Part shown: positions 33,580 through 45,908 of the stretch, one piece after another | Layout of the letters: each line of letters begins with the position of its first letter | Position numbering within the stretch: the stretch's first letter is position 1 | Source of the DNA: Sphagnum magellanicum | Lineage: Eukaryota > Streptophyta > Sphagnopsida > Sphagnales > Sphagnaceae | Direction: 5' to 3' | NCBI GenBank assembly: GCA_021904315.1 | Contig: CM038923.1 | Coordinates: 18,606,038 to 18,670,037 of the forward strand | Length of the DNA stretch: 64,000 bases | Translations under genes and position numbers: made by a program | The notes under the pieces: generated by a model | Seen by the model: the letters and a program-made list of their open reading frames with translations, nothing else | The model's database searches: none | What the model was told of the DNA's origin: nothing

Positions 33580-36500
33580 AAGTCAGGAAGTAGCTAAACC
33601 TATGGCTATTGCCCAACTTAAGATGAAAGACGCTTGCATCCTTTGTAATGTGATCAAAAGAACTTTACAAAGAAAAGTGACCAAGGTAGAAAGATAAAGG
33701 CCCTCTATCCACTTCAAGTTCCAAATGGCATTGACACAGTCGTGTAAAAACACATTGGCATGTTTGTCTAAGCAACCAAATACCACAATTGCTAAGGGGA
33801 AAAATTGATCATTGAGGTGTCGGTTGTAATAGCTCCTTTCCTTGGCTTGAGTTGCATTGAACGTAGCAAATCTTTAAGTTGCGCCACATCAAGGAAATAA
33901 ATCTCGTCACATTGGGTCGACAATGGCAACATTTGCTAAGGGGTGAACACCATTTTTGGTAAGCACAATGTCGACTTGTCAATGACAGGAGTTCAATGTG
34001 GTTGAAAGAAGTGTATGTAATTGTTCTTGTTGCACGTGAAAATCGACATCTCGCACAATGGCAGCAAAGGTGTCGACTGCAAATTACATCATGGATTCCT
34101 TTGTGTTCGTTGTTATGAACATAACATAAAAGGTGGATACCCATAGGGTCGATGGGATGTGTGCACACACATCTTGAGATGCTTACAATTGTCAAGTCAT
34201 GTACAAAATGTTGTGAAAGAAACTGGGGAAGATAATCAAAAGGCCACGAAAATTGGTCGAATTGTAAACTAAATGCCTGCCCTTGGGCCAGAACATATTG
34301 AAATTCGGGCATGATGGACCTTAAATGTCCCATTAAAGAGCATGATACAAAGGGTATGATGGTGAAGACGTTCCGAAATGGAATCTTGAAGTTGAACCAT
34401 TTGTTGCCCAATGAATTGTTCAAATGGAGGAAGACATGCATAAGCTACGAGTGGTAAAAGGTCATGTGTCGCCTCCAAGTGTTGTTGGAAAGGAAATGTG
34501 TTGTTGTCGATTTGTGTTAAAGCTTCAAAAAGGAAAGGAGATTGATCAACCATAAACCTAACGGTGATGATTGAAACGACAAGGGCCCAACTTTCTAAAT
34601 AGGCTATTAGGGCGATGGTGGATGTCAATATGAGGTCGCCGCCACCAAAAATTATTGGGAGGGAGGCTTATTTATGAGCTAAAGGCCCTTTTAGGCTATC
34701 AAAGGATCTTGGACCCAATAAGCATCCAAACACTTGAAGGAGGGAGAAATCAAAAGAAAAAAAAGACTCTATGAATGTGGAAGATGGAGGTGTGCATCAT
34801 AAAATATACAATGGGCATTGCACAAAACAACGAGTTATAATTCCAAAGGCCATCTAAACATCACCCATTTTAAGGAGAACATTCACATGTCGAACATCTT
34901 CTAACAAAACATCTTTGATGAAGGATGATGTGAAAGTTAAAATGCCTAATGGAACCCCCAAGAATCTAATTTGTTTGGATGGGGTGGTAAACTGAGATGG
35001 GGTGTTAAAATCTAATGGTAGGCCAAAGGGTGACCATGCAATGCATTTCTGAGGTGGGATAGAAAAATGTATCACACAAATTCAGTCTAAAAATGTTCAT
35101 ATGCAGGTAATACAATTCAAAGGGGACCTCTGATGTGAATGTCATTTACAATGGATGGAAATAGACAAAAAGGGTAAGGATTAACTATAAAACGTAAAGC
35201 CTTAAAATGGGCTAAAGCAAGTAGTGCCCCCCCACAAAAGATCACTTTGACGAGTCCCCATGGCAAATGGGATGATTGTGACATCACCTTCATGATTATG
35301 ATGACTATAAAATAAAGGATACTTGAATGCATAGAATGCACAAATAAAGGGGATGAATTGTATGGTGTCCCCACATGTTGCATAAAGTTCTTGAAATATG
35401 ACCCCTCTTGACATTGAATTGAAGGTGTTTGTCATGTCCAACTAAAGAACAACGCAATTCGAGTGAAGGTCTAAGGTGCACCTGATGCCGTGGATTATTG
35501 CTTCACAACCACCCTTAGTTGTAACTCCAAATTAGTGTGGGGAAAAATGTGTTGCAAAAGTTTCATGGAATTGAAGACATAAAATGTGGTTTGTGAGTTG
35601 ATGTAATGGTTCCCCCATTACAATGGAATGGACTCCACCTGAAGGCTTGGTCATGGCTAAGAGGCGGGCCGCCCCAAGGACATGTGAAATTTGCGGTGGA
35701 ATGTGACCTTATGCAATATGAAAACAAAGTTGGAACAATTGAAGGAATCCACTTGCTGAATCTTCAAAATGAATACAATTTCGAAAATGTTCAAAAACCA
35801 TCCCAAAAATACCACTTGTTGATAAATGCGACATGTCTTGGAATGTTAATTCGAAGGAATCAGAAGAAAGCTGGAGGTCTTGGGTTGGTTTGTATTCTTC
35901 AAGAAAAAATAAAAAATAGCCATTTGATTTCGGGTGTAATGTAATGGGAACTGAAATGGTGTTGGAAGAAATGGGTGTGGGAGAAAATGGTGCTAAAGTG
36001 TGAACTGTTCAAAAGTATTCCCATACATGGCCAAAGGTTAAATTATAGAATAGGCGTTTATGAGTTAGAGGATCATGTTTGGGAAAAAGGATTGAGTTCA
36101 AACTAACTGACAAAGCTTAGGTCGACAAAAAGAACTCTTCTTGCAAGTTTTCCTAGTCGTTACTAAAAAGCATTTGAGTCAAACTTGTGTTTCCCTATGC
36201 CCTATCACCCCACCACGAAGGGGCAAAGTGAAATACCATTGGGTAATAAAAGGAGTAAGTGCCAAACTACCACATTATACATGTCCTATGCTAATTTATC
36301 TAATGGAAAACGAAATGCCACTTGTACATCATGTCGTAGAACGATGGGGATGTGATTATACAAATAAGGACAACAAAGGCCTAAGTGAAAGGACCCGAGA
36401 TTATCCAATGTTAAAACCCAAGTCCAAACTAATGTAGGTGGAGTGGGAATTAGGGAAGGTATTGAATTAAGATGATCACAAAGGTTTGGATTGGATGAAT

Positions 36501-36950
36501 TAAATGTCTAACAAGAATGTTGATGACAAGTTAACCCTAAACTAGAAATTGGTGCCCATAGGTGGGGCACAAGACTTTAGGTGGAGGTTAAGGGCGTGTT
36601 GAAAAAATGCGGGTAGGTTGGGGGGTATGATCATGGCCAACTATAGGGACCAATAAAGTGGAAGGGGAAAAATGTCTTAGTTGTGCATGATTGAAGGGGT
36701 TTGGGAAAATGTAAAATTGGGACCCCACATTCACATGAAGGGTTGGGGGCTGGTAAAGGGCACTAATAGGGTGGTGTATGTTTTGTTAAAATTGGAGGGG
36801 TAATGAATGAGTGGTTTATGGTTTGCATGGGGGATGAGGTGGAAAATAGGTCATTGGTGGTGCATGATGAGGCGAATGGGCGATGGGAACTACAAAGTTC
36901 GATGAAACATGATAAATTGGGGAACATGGGACATTTGGTGCTCATGAAGT
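33580..36950 (-). pseudogene. Decayed reverse transcriptase of a retroelement
   Basis: Fragments in the right order along the minus strand: a leader with KPSGGVHSIVMGE-like sequence, RT core LDMTNTFNSMSRG (about 35400-35441) and GTRQSDLLW (about 35230-35250) where the family has GTRQGDPLGG. Then SIVNDIHIRGP at the catalytic SIADD position, a thumb-like region CIAWSPFG...FLGVPLG (34854-35075), and a C-terminal part (34269-34628). Several stops and frameshifts interrupt it, one being TAG just before LDMTN. The catalytic Asp pair reads Asn-Asp. The family assignment rests on remembered similarity to RT-like proteins common in plant genomes. No terminal repeats were found. Confidence 0.65.
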
Positions 36951-38859
36951 AGGAGGTCTACTATGAACACGGGTTCCACTTTCTAAAAACTGTCTACCAT
37001 TATAAGGTAATTCTAAATCTACAAAATTAATCACAAAATATTAAAGGAAATGAAAGAAAAAAGATAAGAAATTTTCCAAGGAATCCTATGCTAAGGCATT
37101 ATGCCAAGGCCAAACCCTAACTTTGTTATAGGCCTATGTGTCACGATCACTAAGTTATTGGATTCAATAAAACTTAAACGCTTCAATACCAAAATATTAT
37201 ATTAAGACCTATTTGCGCAATTATAGATAAGTCCCATGTTTTGAAGATTGCCTATTTCAACATAGTAATTTTAAACCTATAAAGCCAACCACATAAGACT
37301 AGATAGATCAAATGAAAAAAAATAATGAATTGTTGCAAATAAGCAAATCTTATTTCAAAAAATAGTTGAATTTTAATTTTGCCATAACCTTCGACATCAT
37401 CATCCTTACTTTACTGAATTTGACACAACCTATATACTTTCAAAAGGACTATTGTGCAAGGATTAGGGGCCCAAACACTTCTAATCTTTTATTCTTTGGA
37501 CTAGCCAACTAATGTAACACCCGATTTCAATAATAAAAAAACACCTTAGATTTAATCTTTTACTTTTAAAGAAAACATCTTAGAAGACATATTATTGGTG
37601 AATGACTAACCATTAGGTATTGACAAATTCACATTTACAACGCATTTATATATTTATATATATATTTTTTTCCTTTGTTATTTTTCTAAAACTGTGACAA
37701 AAACAAAAAAAAACCAAAATTGTGAAGTTTTTTTCTTTGTAATAGAAATTTTTTATTGTGCTTAATTTGTATATAATGATTAGATTCTTGGTGATAAAAA
37801 TAACTTTTTAAGCTAGATGAAAACATTAAAAAAAAACCCACCTTTTTTTATACTTTAGGAAGGACAAGGAGGGGGGTGGGATGTGTCGTAATTGAAAATT
37901 AATTGCATATGACAATTACAAAATAAGATTTTTTTTTCTAGTGTCTACCTCATCAGCCATAGGCTATTCCTTAATCATCTGTACTTACACCAAGGGCCTA
38001 TCCATCCCATAAGCATTGTTTGTGTGTTCCTTGTCATGGTTATGGTTATTTATACGTAACAAGAACATGATTAACAGGTCATTAGGCATTATGCATTGCA
38101 CACAAGTAGTCATCAACTTTTGAAGTGTTGATGCACTACTATAAATCATGACTTTTTTTATTGGAAATTTTGACCAAAAATACCCCTATCAGACACTAGG
38201 AAAAAAAACCACTTAGTCATTTGGGTCAAGTCGTTTTTGACATGATCGATTTGATTGGTGGTTTTTTTTATTAATCAACTGGTGGACTATTCGATTGGTC
38301 AAATCAGCCAACAAAAATCTTGGGTAGCAATTGTTTTGTGTCAATTTTTTAATGTTTATAATGTGTACCCAAACTTTTTAATTAAATTTAAGTAGGTGGG
38401 TCATAAAATGAGTTCATAGGTAGATGTTGGCTATCCACCTAGGTTGTTGTGGGTAGTTGTACATTCCATAGCCTAGGTTGTACACCATCTTCACATATTC
38501 CCATAGGCATGTAAAGAATGGGAGTTGAACCCTCAACCTTTTTACCCACATGTACTTACCAAGTCCTTAACCAATTCACCACACCTTTATGTTGTGATAA
38601 AATTCATGAAACTTTGTTATTAACATGTTCCATTTCAAAACAATTCCAACATTCAAACTTTGAAATCCATTTTCTTCTTCATGTTTTACTCATATAAAAC
38701 AAATGAATATTTTTTTTCAAGAGCTTTCAAAGATCTATTGATATGCACAATAATGTATAAAAATTTAAATGATTTGTAAAAACCACTTTCTTGAAATTGA
38801 ATTATGTTCACAAATTCAACTTATATTTTTTTGTCAAGATTAGAAGTTGTGTGTAAATG
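36951..38859. other. AT-rich intergenic DNA
   Basis: Long A/T homopolymer-rich sequence without coding signal or recognisable element ends. Confidence 0.5.
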
Positions 38860-39720
38860 TAAACTTAGTAAGTGCTATTGAGTAGGAACTAATAACTATT
38901 AGGTAGTACAATCAATATGTAATAGTTAAGAATTAGATAATAGCTAGGTAATATATGCTGCCTAATTAATAAACCTGCCTAATTACCTAGGTAATAATTA
39001 GTAACTAACTAATAAACCTAAATATAATTCTAGCTACCTAATAAACTAGTAGGTAGTTAAGGAGGTAGGTATAGGTAAGTACGTATAAGTTGGTACATAA
39101 ATAGACCTAGGGTAAGTAAATAGGTTTAGATGGGTCGGTATGAAGGTAAATTGTTAGGTTATGTACTTAGGTATGTAAGTAGGTTATTAGGGTATGTAGG
39201 AAGATTTTAAGGCGACTAAATAGGTAGGTAGGTAGGCTGGTTGATTAACTAATTGTTTAAGGTAGATATGTAAATAAGGTAAATGTCCATGGTTTTAATT
39301 AAGTAGGGTATGGTGAGTGGGTAGGTAAGTAAGTAGGGCAAGTAAATAGGTATAGGTGGGTAAGTAGGTAGGTAAATAGATTGGCTAGTTGTTAAGGTAC
39401 ATAGGTATGTAAACCAAGTAAAGATGTATGTTTTAAATAAGTAGGGTAGGGTGAATGGGTAGGTAGGTAGGTAGGTAGGTAGGTAGGTAGGTAGGTTGAT
39501 AGGGTAGGTATATTTGACCTATTTAACTAACCTAGAACTAGGCCTTTTCACAATTATATGTACATTGTTAAGCTTAGCTTAGTTACCTAGTAATTGAAAT
39601 TATTAAGTTAGGTAAGTAACCTAGGGCTAATTAATAAGCTAGTAGGCTAATTATAATAGGTTCATTAATTATGTTTGTTAAGTATGTAGGTAGTTTTGAC
39701 CTAAGCCTATTTAATTAATG
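38860..39720. repeat. TAGG-rich tract with a pure (TAGG)n core
   Basis: Degenerate TAGG/GTAA motifs fill the region. The core at about 39459-39496 is an uninterrupted run of nine to ten TAGG units. This is complementary to the CCTA-rich tracts at 717-900 and 47046-47235. Confidence 0.85.
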
Positions 39721-40853
39721 TCAAATCAATATGTTCAATTTGATTAAAGCATGGTCATTTTGACTAACCTTTTTCTTTTGTATGTCCCTTTTGACTAGAT
39801 GACCGAGTGACACCTAGTCAAAAATGTCACTTTAGTCAAATGTATTAATCAAGATGGACATCATTCTAGTCAAAACAAACACTTTGGTCAAGTTGAACCT
39901 TCTAAAAGGTCATAATTTGTAATAATGATGCCTTCAACATTACCGTCTTCTCCTCCTTCAACTTAGACATGGATAACATCATTAAATATGATCAATGTTT
40001 TCCATCTTGGTTTACCACGCCCTTGTTCATACCATCATATTCCATATGTTCTTTGTGTTGAGGTTCAATGTGCTTTGCACATCCCTTTAGCTTAGTTGGT
40101 TGTCAATCCATCTAGCATAGCAACTTAGCATGCATTTTTGCTCTTCCATTCCTAGTGTTTGTTTTTTTTGCCACAAGGTGGTGAAAAAGGACACCAAGAA
40201 ACTCGTGTTTGTTTGCATTTCTACATGGTAGGGGACTAGGAGACATTACAAGAAAAGCATATGATTTAAACACATGCATTAGTTTTCCAAAGATCTTTAA
40301 AAATGACACCAAATCTTATTCCACATCCATTAGCATGATTACATCACACACGAACATTTGCTCATGCAAGGGAATATGCTCAAGCAATGCATGCATTGAG
40401 TTTATCAAACACACCTTTCTCTTACATCATTCCAAATGGAACAAAACATATTCACAAAAAAACTAGTAATGTTATATAACACATTCAATACTCATGAAAA
40501 TGCAACCTTACCTTTGCTTATTCCAAAATATATGTTTTTTGTTTGAGGAAGTTTTTCAAATTATGTAGTTTTAATGATAAAAAACACATTTAGACACTTA
40601 AAAAGGACTATCGTATAATTAAAATAAAACATATGGGTCCATTCACAATTGGGGTATCAAAAAGGAAAAAACTTAAGGACTTTTTAGAGCTATTTTTTAC
40701 GAATAATATTTACATGAAACAAACTTAATTATGGATGGGGGCCTGTATGTGATTTTGATATACAGGATTTTTCTTCTTTTTGGTGACACAGGAATTCTTT
40801 CCCCATTTTCATCATTTACTATTTTTTGAATTTTATTGGTGAAATCCCCAACT
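39721..40853. other. AT-rich intergenic DNA
   Basis: Short open frames only. Several gtcaaa/ttgacta motifs recur at 39730-39900. No gene or element was recognised. Confidence 0.4.
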
Positions 40854-41115
40854 CTTTTTCTGGGGTGAGGATTGGTTCCCACTCTGCCCACAAATAGGAG
40901 GAAAGTGTGTCCATTCAGGCCCCTCATCCCCATTCCACCAATTTATGGGGATACTTGGTTGACAAGTTCTACCCAAAACTTTTTTTCTGGGGTGAGGATT
41001 GGTTCTGAAACTCTGCCCCACAAATAGGCGGAAAGTGTGTCCATTCAGGCCCCTCATCCCCATTCCACCAATTTATGGGGATACTTGGTTGACAAATTAT
41101 AACCAAAACTTTTTT
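40854..41115. repeat. Two tandem 130-bp units of the dispersed repeat
   Basis: Both units run from tttttctggggtgaggattg through ccattcaggcccctcatccc and tatggggatacttggttgac. The motif ccattcaggc occurs at 40911 and 41041, giving the 130-bp period. The units are related to 1250-1610 and 47590-47960. Confidence 0.85.
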
Positions 41116-41569
41116 TCTGGACTGATTCCATAGTTAATATTTTTCTATCTGCAGATATTTTGTTTCTGGGGATAATACATCGTTGAACTTTGCCTGCATT
41201 CCTTTTTGTTCTACAAAATGGGTCCATTAGGGTCAGTTCCAACTAGGGACAAGGCAAGCTTGGTAGGGCCAGCTGCCATTTAGTCAGGTGATAACTGATT
41301 CTACCAGGGAAAATTAAAAAGTAGTTTTCCCCACTGTTTATTCACATCTCAAGCATGTTCTAGAACATCGATTCACCTTACAAGTGAAACTCACCACACT
41401 AAAAGTCAAACCATCAGAGATGGCCACCTGCCCCCACACAAAAACCCTGGAAATCTGTCTGAATAGGATACCCAAATGGGTTACATGGGGGAATTTGCCA
41501 ATGAGCATTTTCCCCATTTCCCCATTTTGTCATTCATTGGACAATTCGTTGGTGAACTCTTAACCTGCC

Positions 41570-41601
41570 CACTTTTTTTTTTTGGGGGGGGGGGGGGGGG
41601 G
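41570..41601. repeat. Poly-T followed by poly-G run
   Basis: About 14 T residues followed by 18 G residues. The exact lengths are prone to sequencing error. Confidence 0.9.
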
Positions 41602-42177
41602 AGCATTTGTCAACAACCTACATTCGTCCCTTTAGGTTCTATATTTAATTTACCATCATTCAGACCTGACATTAGGGCTTACATAGTGATTTTATTTGGG
41701 AAACAAATTGTCAAAATGTGACACCCTTTTCTGAAAAAGGGAATAATCTGTCACAAATTCCCTTTACTTTCATGAAATGTTTTGCCAAATAGTGATAAAA
41801 ATTTAGATTTTTTTAGGAGGGTGCTGTCGCATTTATTTGTATTGGCATTTATGAGTTTTCTGGAAATTACAGACAATTCAAATCGTCCAAAGGGAAAGTG
41901 AACAATGAACATTGACTCTTCACACCAAACACAAGTTGAAACAACCAGCCCAACCCAAAGAGAATAGGAGGCTCCTACAATCCATGAGGAAACTTCTCAT
42001 TGGTTGCATGAAAAATTTATTCTTATAAAATTCGCTGCCACTATTTTTGGTCTCGACTAATAGCTCTTCATAAGAACACCCTACCTATTGAGTTAAAAAT
42101 TAAAACACAACCTTGTGAGATTACCCAAACCTCATTTGGGTTCCTATTTTGGTAAACTGGGTAACCTGAGGGGCTTT

Positions 42178-42921
42178 ACTGACACGTCTTTCTAATACTG
42201 GCACGATTTTCCCAAGTGTCTTGGCCTGCCTTGCTCGCAAGGCTTTAGGATTCTCAACCCCATCTAGCGTGGGCTGGGCCTATCCGCCAGTTGTGGACTT
42301 TTGGGACTTGTTGGAATAAACTGTGTTGGTAGTTTATATTGTTTTCATAGCAAAGGACTTAAACATAACAACTCTACCTCATGTAGGCCCTTCTTCCTGT
42401 AAAGCCCTTGGCATCAGGATTTACTGGCCAGGTCTTTCTAATATTGGCAAAAGATTCCCCCCCTTGTCTTTGTGTGCCTTATTTCAAGCCTTTTGTATTC
42501 TCACCCTCATATCTACCTTGGGCTCATGGGGGTATCCCGCAGATGTAGACTTTTGGGACTTGTTGGCAAAAATTTCCCCCCTTGTCTCTGCCTGCCTTAT
42601 TTCAAGGCTTTTGGATTCTCACCCTCATATCTACCTTGGGCCATGGCGCTATCCCCCAGTTGTAGACTTTTGGGACTTGTTGGAAAAAATGTGTATTTTC
42701 TTCGCCGTGAGCTTTACCCCAATAGCTGCACCCCGTGCAGGCCTTTATTCTGAGCCCTTATTCCTGGAAAGCCTATGGCATCAGGCTTAACTTACCAGGT
42801 CTTTGTAATATTGGCAAGATTTTCCACCGCTTGCCATGGCCAGCCTTCATTTTGGGATTCTCAGCCTTATTTACACTGGGCTTAGTCTGTCCCCACTTGT
42901 GGACATTTATGACATGTGGGA
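42178..42921. repeat. Four-unit long tandem repeat
   Basis: Units share ccaggtctttctaatattgg, ttttggattctcaccc and gacttttgggacttgttgg. Approximate units are 42178-42314, 42422-42563, 42564-42683 and 42789-42921. Spacers between some units are also repeated (cctggaaagcc...ggcatcagg). Open frames across this region are by-products of the repeat. Confidence 0.8.
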
Positions 42922-44089
42922 ATACAACTTGTGGGGCTTTTGTTTTTCCCCCATACAAAGTCATGCATTGCATGATTCTTGTCTGGAAGACTGACATGAT
43001 GGGGCTGATGTTAGCCTTTCAATTCACAATAATATTAAGGGTTAAAGTCAGCATCACTCAAGGCAAAAAAAAATCCTCATTTTCCATTCAATTTGGCCCA
43101 ACACCTCTTTTCCATCCACCAAAATCAATATCCTGCCCTATCACCATACATTGTAGAACAATAAAAAAATTGATGCCACATGGTGCCCTGAAAATTTAGA
43201 TTGTGTTTTGAGGCCTCAGGCCTACCTCCACTAAAGAGTCAAGTTTAATTGAAGTCTACCTAATGATGTGCCTTCCTTTTGCAACACTAGGGAATTGAAA
43301 AAAGAAAACATTGGGTCTATATTGTTAGGCAGCTAACATTTAGATATCATCATAAAGAAAAAAATGTTTATGTTTTATGTTCAAGCTAGCACTAACTTAA
43401 AATGTTAATTAACAATTTTGTTGTGCATTCACACCTAGCTTAATAATAAGCTAAATTAGGGTATCAAGTAATTTATGGTTATCAAGATGGATTCACGTCA
43501 TCAAGATGAATGTTAGGGATTAGTGGCCACAATGAAAATTGATTATTCCAATCAAAATATTACAAATAATGTTAAATGTAATAAATATTGAGCTAGACGT
43601 CACAATCAAGATTGTGTAATGTAATATTGAGTTAAATGCTCATTTTTGGCGCTTTACATAACATTGAGTTAAAACCTCCAAACCTAAGTTTTAGGCTACG
43701 TTTGTTCATTAACTATCACAAATGCTATCGCCAAGTTAACACCATTTGCCAACAAGGATGCCACATCATTGACAATCCTACCTAACACTAGACATATGTG
43801 AATGCACTAAAAAATCAAGAACCATAGATGGTGGGTGAAAAGAAACTTGAACTCTGAGAGGCTGGGAGCAAAGAAGAAACCAGTATGTATTGATGTTTTA
43901 CAACCATATAGACTCTTAGAGACAATGAAAAACTAGTTGTAGGATCAGGGGGATTGTAGGTGGTCACAAATTTCTCCAGAAAGCAAACATTGGATTCCTC
44001 AAGAATTTAGCCTTCTTGCATGCTAGAATGCAGATTTGAAGAATACTTGGACCTTGAATACAATTATGAAAATGAAAAGCCAACTCTAC
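42922..44089. other. Intergenic DNA without recognised features
   Basis: AT-rich sequence; no gene or element ends seen. Confidence 0.4.
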
Positions 44090-44436
44090 CTTCCATCACT
44101 TTTGAATGAATGTGAATAGTCATGAAGAGACAAAGAATCACTATTCTTTCATCTATAAATAAATATCACCATTGGATGATTCCCAAGTAGCCTTCATGAT
44201 GCAAATACTTGATATATGATAGATGTGACAGAATTTGGATTTGGTGCTTTTATTGACTATAACAACATAATCCAAAGAATATCATTTTAAATACACTTGG
44301 TGATGGTGGTTGCATTTGCCAAAGGAGTAATTTATCATATGCTCAAAATATAAACTGCTCGAAGATTGCATCTAGAAGCCATTTTCCAGATGAAGAATTG
44401 GAGTGATAAAAACTCTTATTTTTGTGCATATGTATG

Positions 44437-44663
44437 AATGGGATGGAACTGGATCACCGAGAAATTTGACAATGGGATGAACTGGATCACAAAGTAATAT
44501 TGGGCCATCAAGAAGTAGTCTCCCACTAGAATGTTCTCCAATGAGTTGCAACCTACACACAGCTCTCTTCTATCCCCCCTTGTCGTCTGGAATACTATCT
44601 GGAGTACTTGAGAAATGCTTCAACATGAATTTTATGGTTTCCAAGAGAGGGGTCCCCCGAGGT
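44437..44663 (-). pseudogene. Kinase/Sel1 gene fragment (third copy)
   Basis: Minus-strand fragments correspond to the segment of copy B just before the C-terminal membrane hairpin: RGTPLLETIKFMLKHF, then CRLQLIGEHSSGRLLLDG and DPVHPIVKFLGDP, with a frame change between them. The kinase domain, Sel1 repeats and membrane segments are absent, so it cannot make the family protein. Confidence 0.85.
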
Positions 44664-44836
44664 GGGGTCAAGTTGGGGGCAATGCTTGTAGCATTGAACA
44701 TTTGTGACCCATTGTTGTCAAAGTTGTTAGAATCACCAAAATTAATTTTTTGTTTTATTAATGGCAACATCTTCTTCATTTCTTCTCACAAGTCTACCCA
44801 CTGAGATATGTTTTTTAACACATGTTCAATGTTAAT

Positions 44837-45660
44837 TGACGTGCCCCCAAGTTCCTTGTTAGACCCAAAAGGGTCCAACTATGTCAAAGAGCGGAAGTAA
44901 TTGGAACTTGGTGTTGCTCCCAACTTTGAGCACTAAAGGGGGTAAGAGGGGCATGCTGAAAGTTCTGGGATTAGACTAGGAAGAGAGACAAGCTATTTAG
45001 TTACTCGGTCCTGCATTCAAAACCAACCAACAAGTTGGTTAGTTCACATTCGAAACACTCTTGGTGTTGGAACAAACCATGAGCAACCCTGGATTCACTT
45101 GACTCATCACCATGGCTCGGACTCGGGGGAAGCCACCACCTTGCCCCATATAGTATTCTCTATATCTCTCCGCCGCACTTACATCCGAATGGCACTTTTT
45201 CCCGGGACTCCCAAAGTGGAGTCCCGAAATTGTCCTGGTTTGGACTCCCAAGACTTTGGGCATTCCTAACTTCTCGTTCTGACCTCCGATTAGAACGAAA
45301 TCTGAAGCAAACTTGTAGCTCCCCTTGAGAACTTTCCAATGGTGTGTCGCACTCCACCTGCACACACCGGGATCGGGTCAATTCCCGACTTTTAGTGGTC
45401 GAGAGTCAAACTAGCAGTTTAACTCCTAGCCCTTCTTTCGGCCATAATTTATGCTACAAATGTTCAAATGGCTCATGCGAGGTCATTTTAGACATTTACA
45501 TTTCAAGACCTTTCCAACAATATGAAGAACACTTCGATGCGAGGTGTTTTGACCCTTGCAATTGCGCTCTGAGTTTTCGGGAGTCCTAAAGGCCTCCCAA
45601 GTCCCATTTTCGAGAGTGTGAGTGGCAACCTCACATTTCCCTCAAAGTGGGGTTACGACA
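44837..45660. mobile_element. Solo LTR (824 bp) with 5-bp target duplication
   Basis: The insert begins TGACGTGCC and ends TTACGACA, so it has TG...CA ends. It is flanked on both sides by TTAAT (44832-44836 and 45661-45665). The paralogous site in copy A has a single TTAAT (7008-7012) and no insert. It is GC-richer than its surroundings, with no internal retroelement genes and no second LTR in the window. LTR orientation was not determined. Confidence 0.8.
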
Positions 45661-45908
45661 TTAATGAAGGTGAATGCACTACATTTTGGGTGTTTTGGTT
45701 TGAGCTTTTGAAATGCATCTTTAGTCCATGTCTTTAATTCACAAAGAAAAAACACAATAGGGTTGTTTCCTTTGAACTTGGTAACATCTTGTTCTGACAC
45801 CTCATTTTGTTTCCAAAGACCTTCCGAATCTTGGAGCATAATCAATAGGACAAGTTTCATTGAAATGATGTTGCATTGTGTCACAAAATGTTGTAAACTT
45901 TTGCTCAT
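45642..45908 (-). pseudogene. Unrecognised coding remnant, paralogous to 7097-7330
   Basis: Contains LIMLQDSEGLWKQNEV and a longer downstream Lys-rich frame. One end of this frame runs into the solo LTR. Unknown family. Confidence 0.3.

Noticed and set aside
42323-43199. 155- and 154-residue plus-strand frames
   Set aside because: They are explained by the long tandem repeat units.
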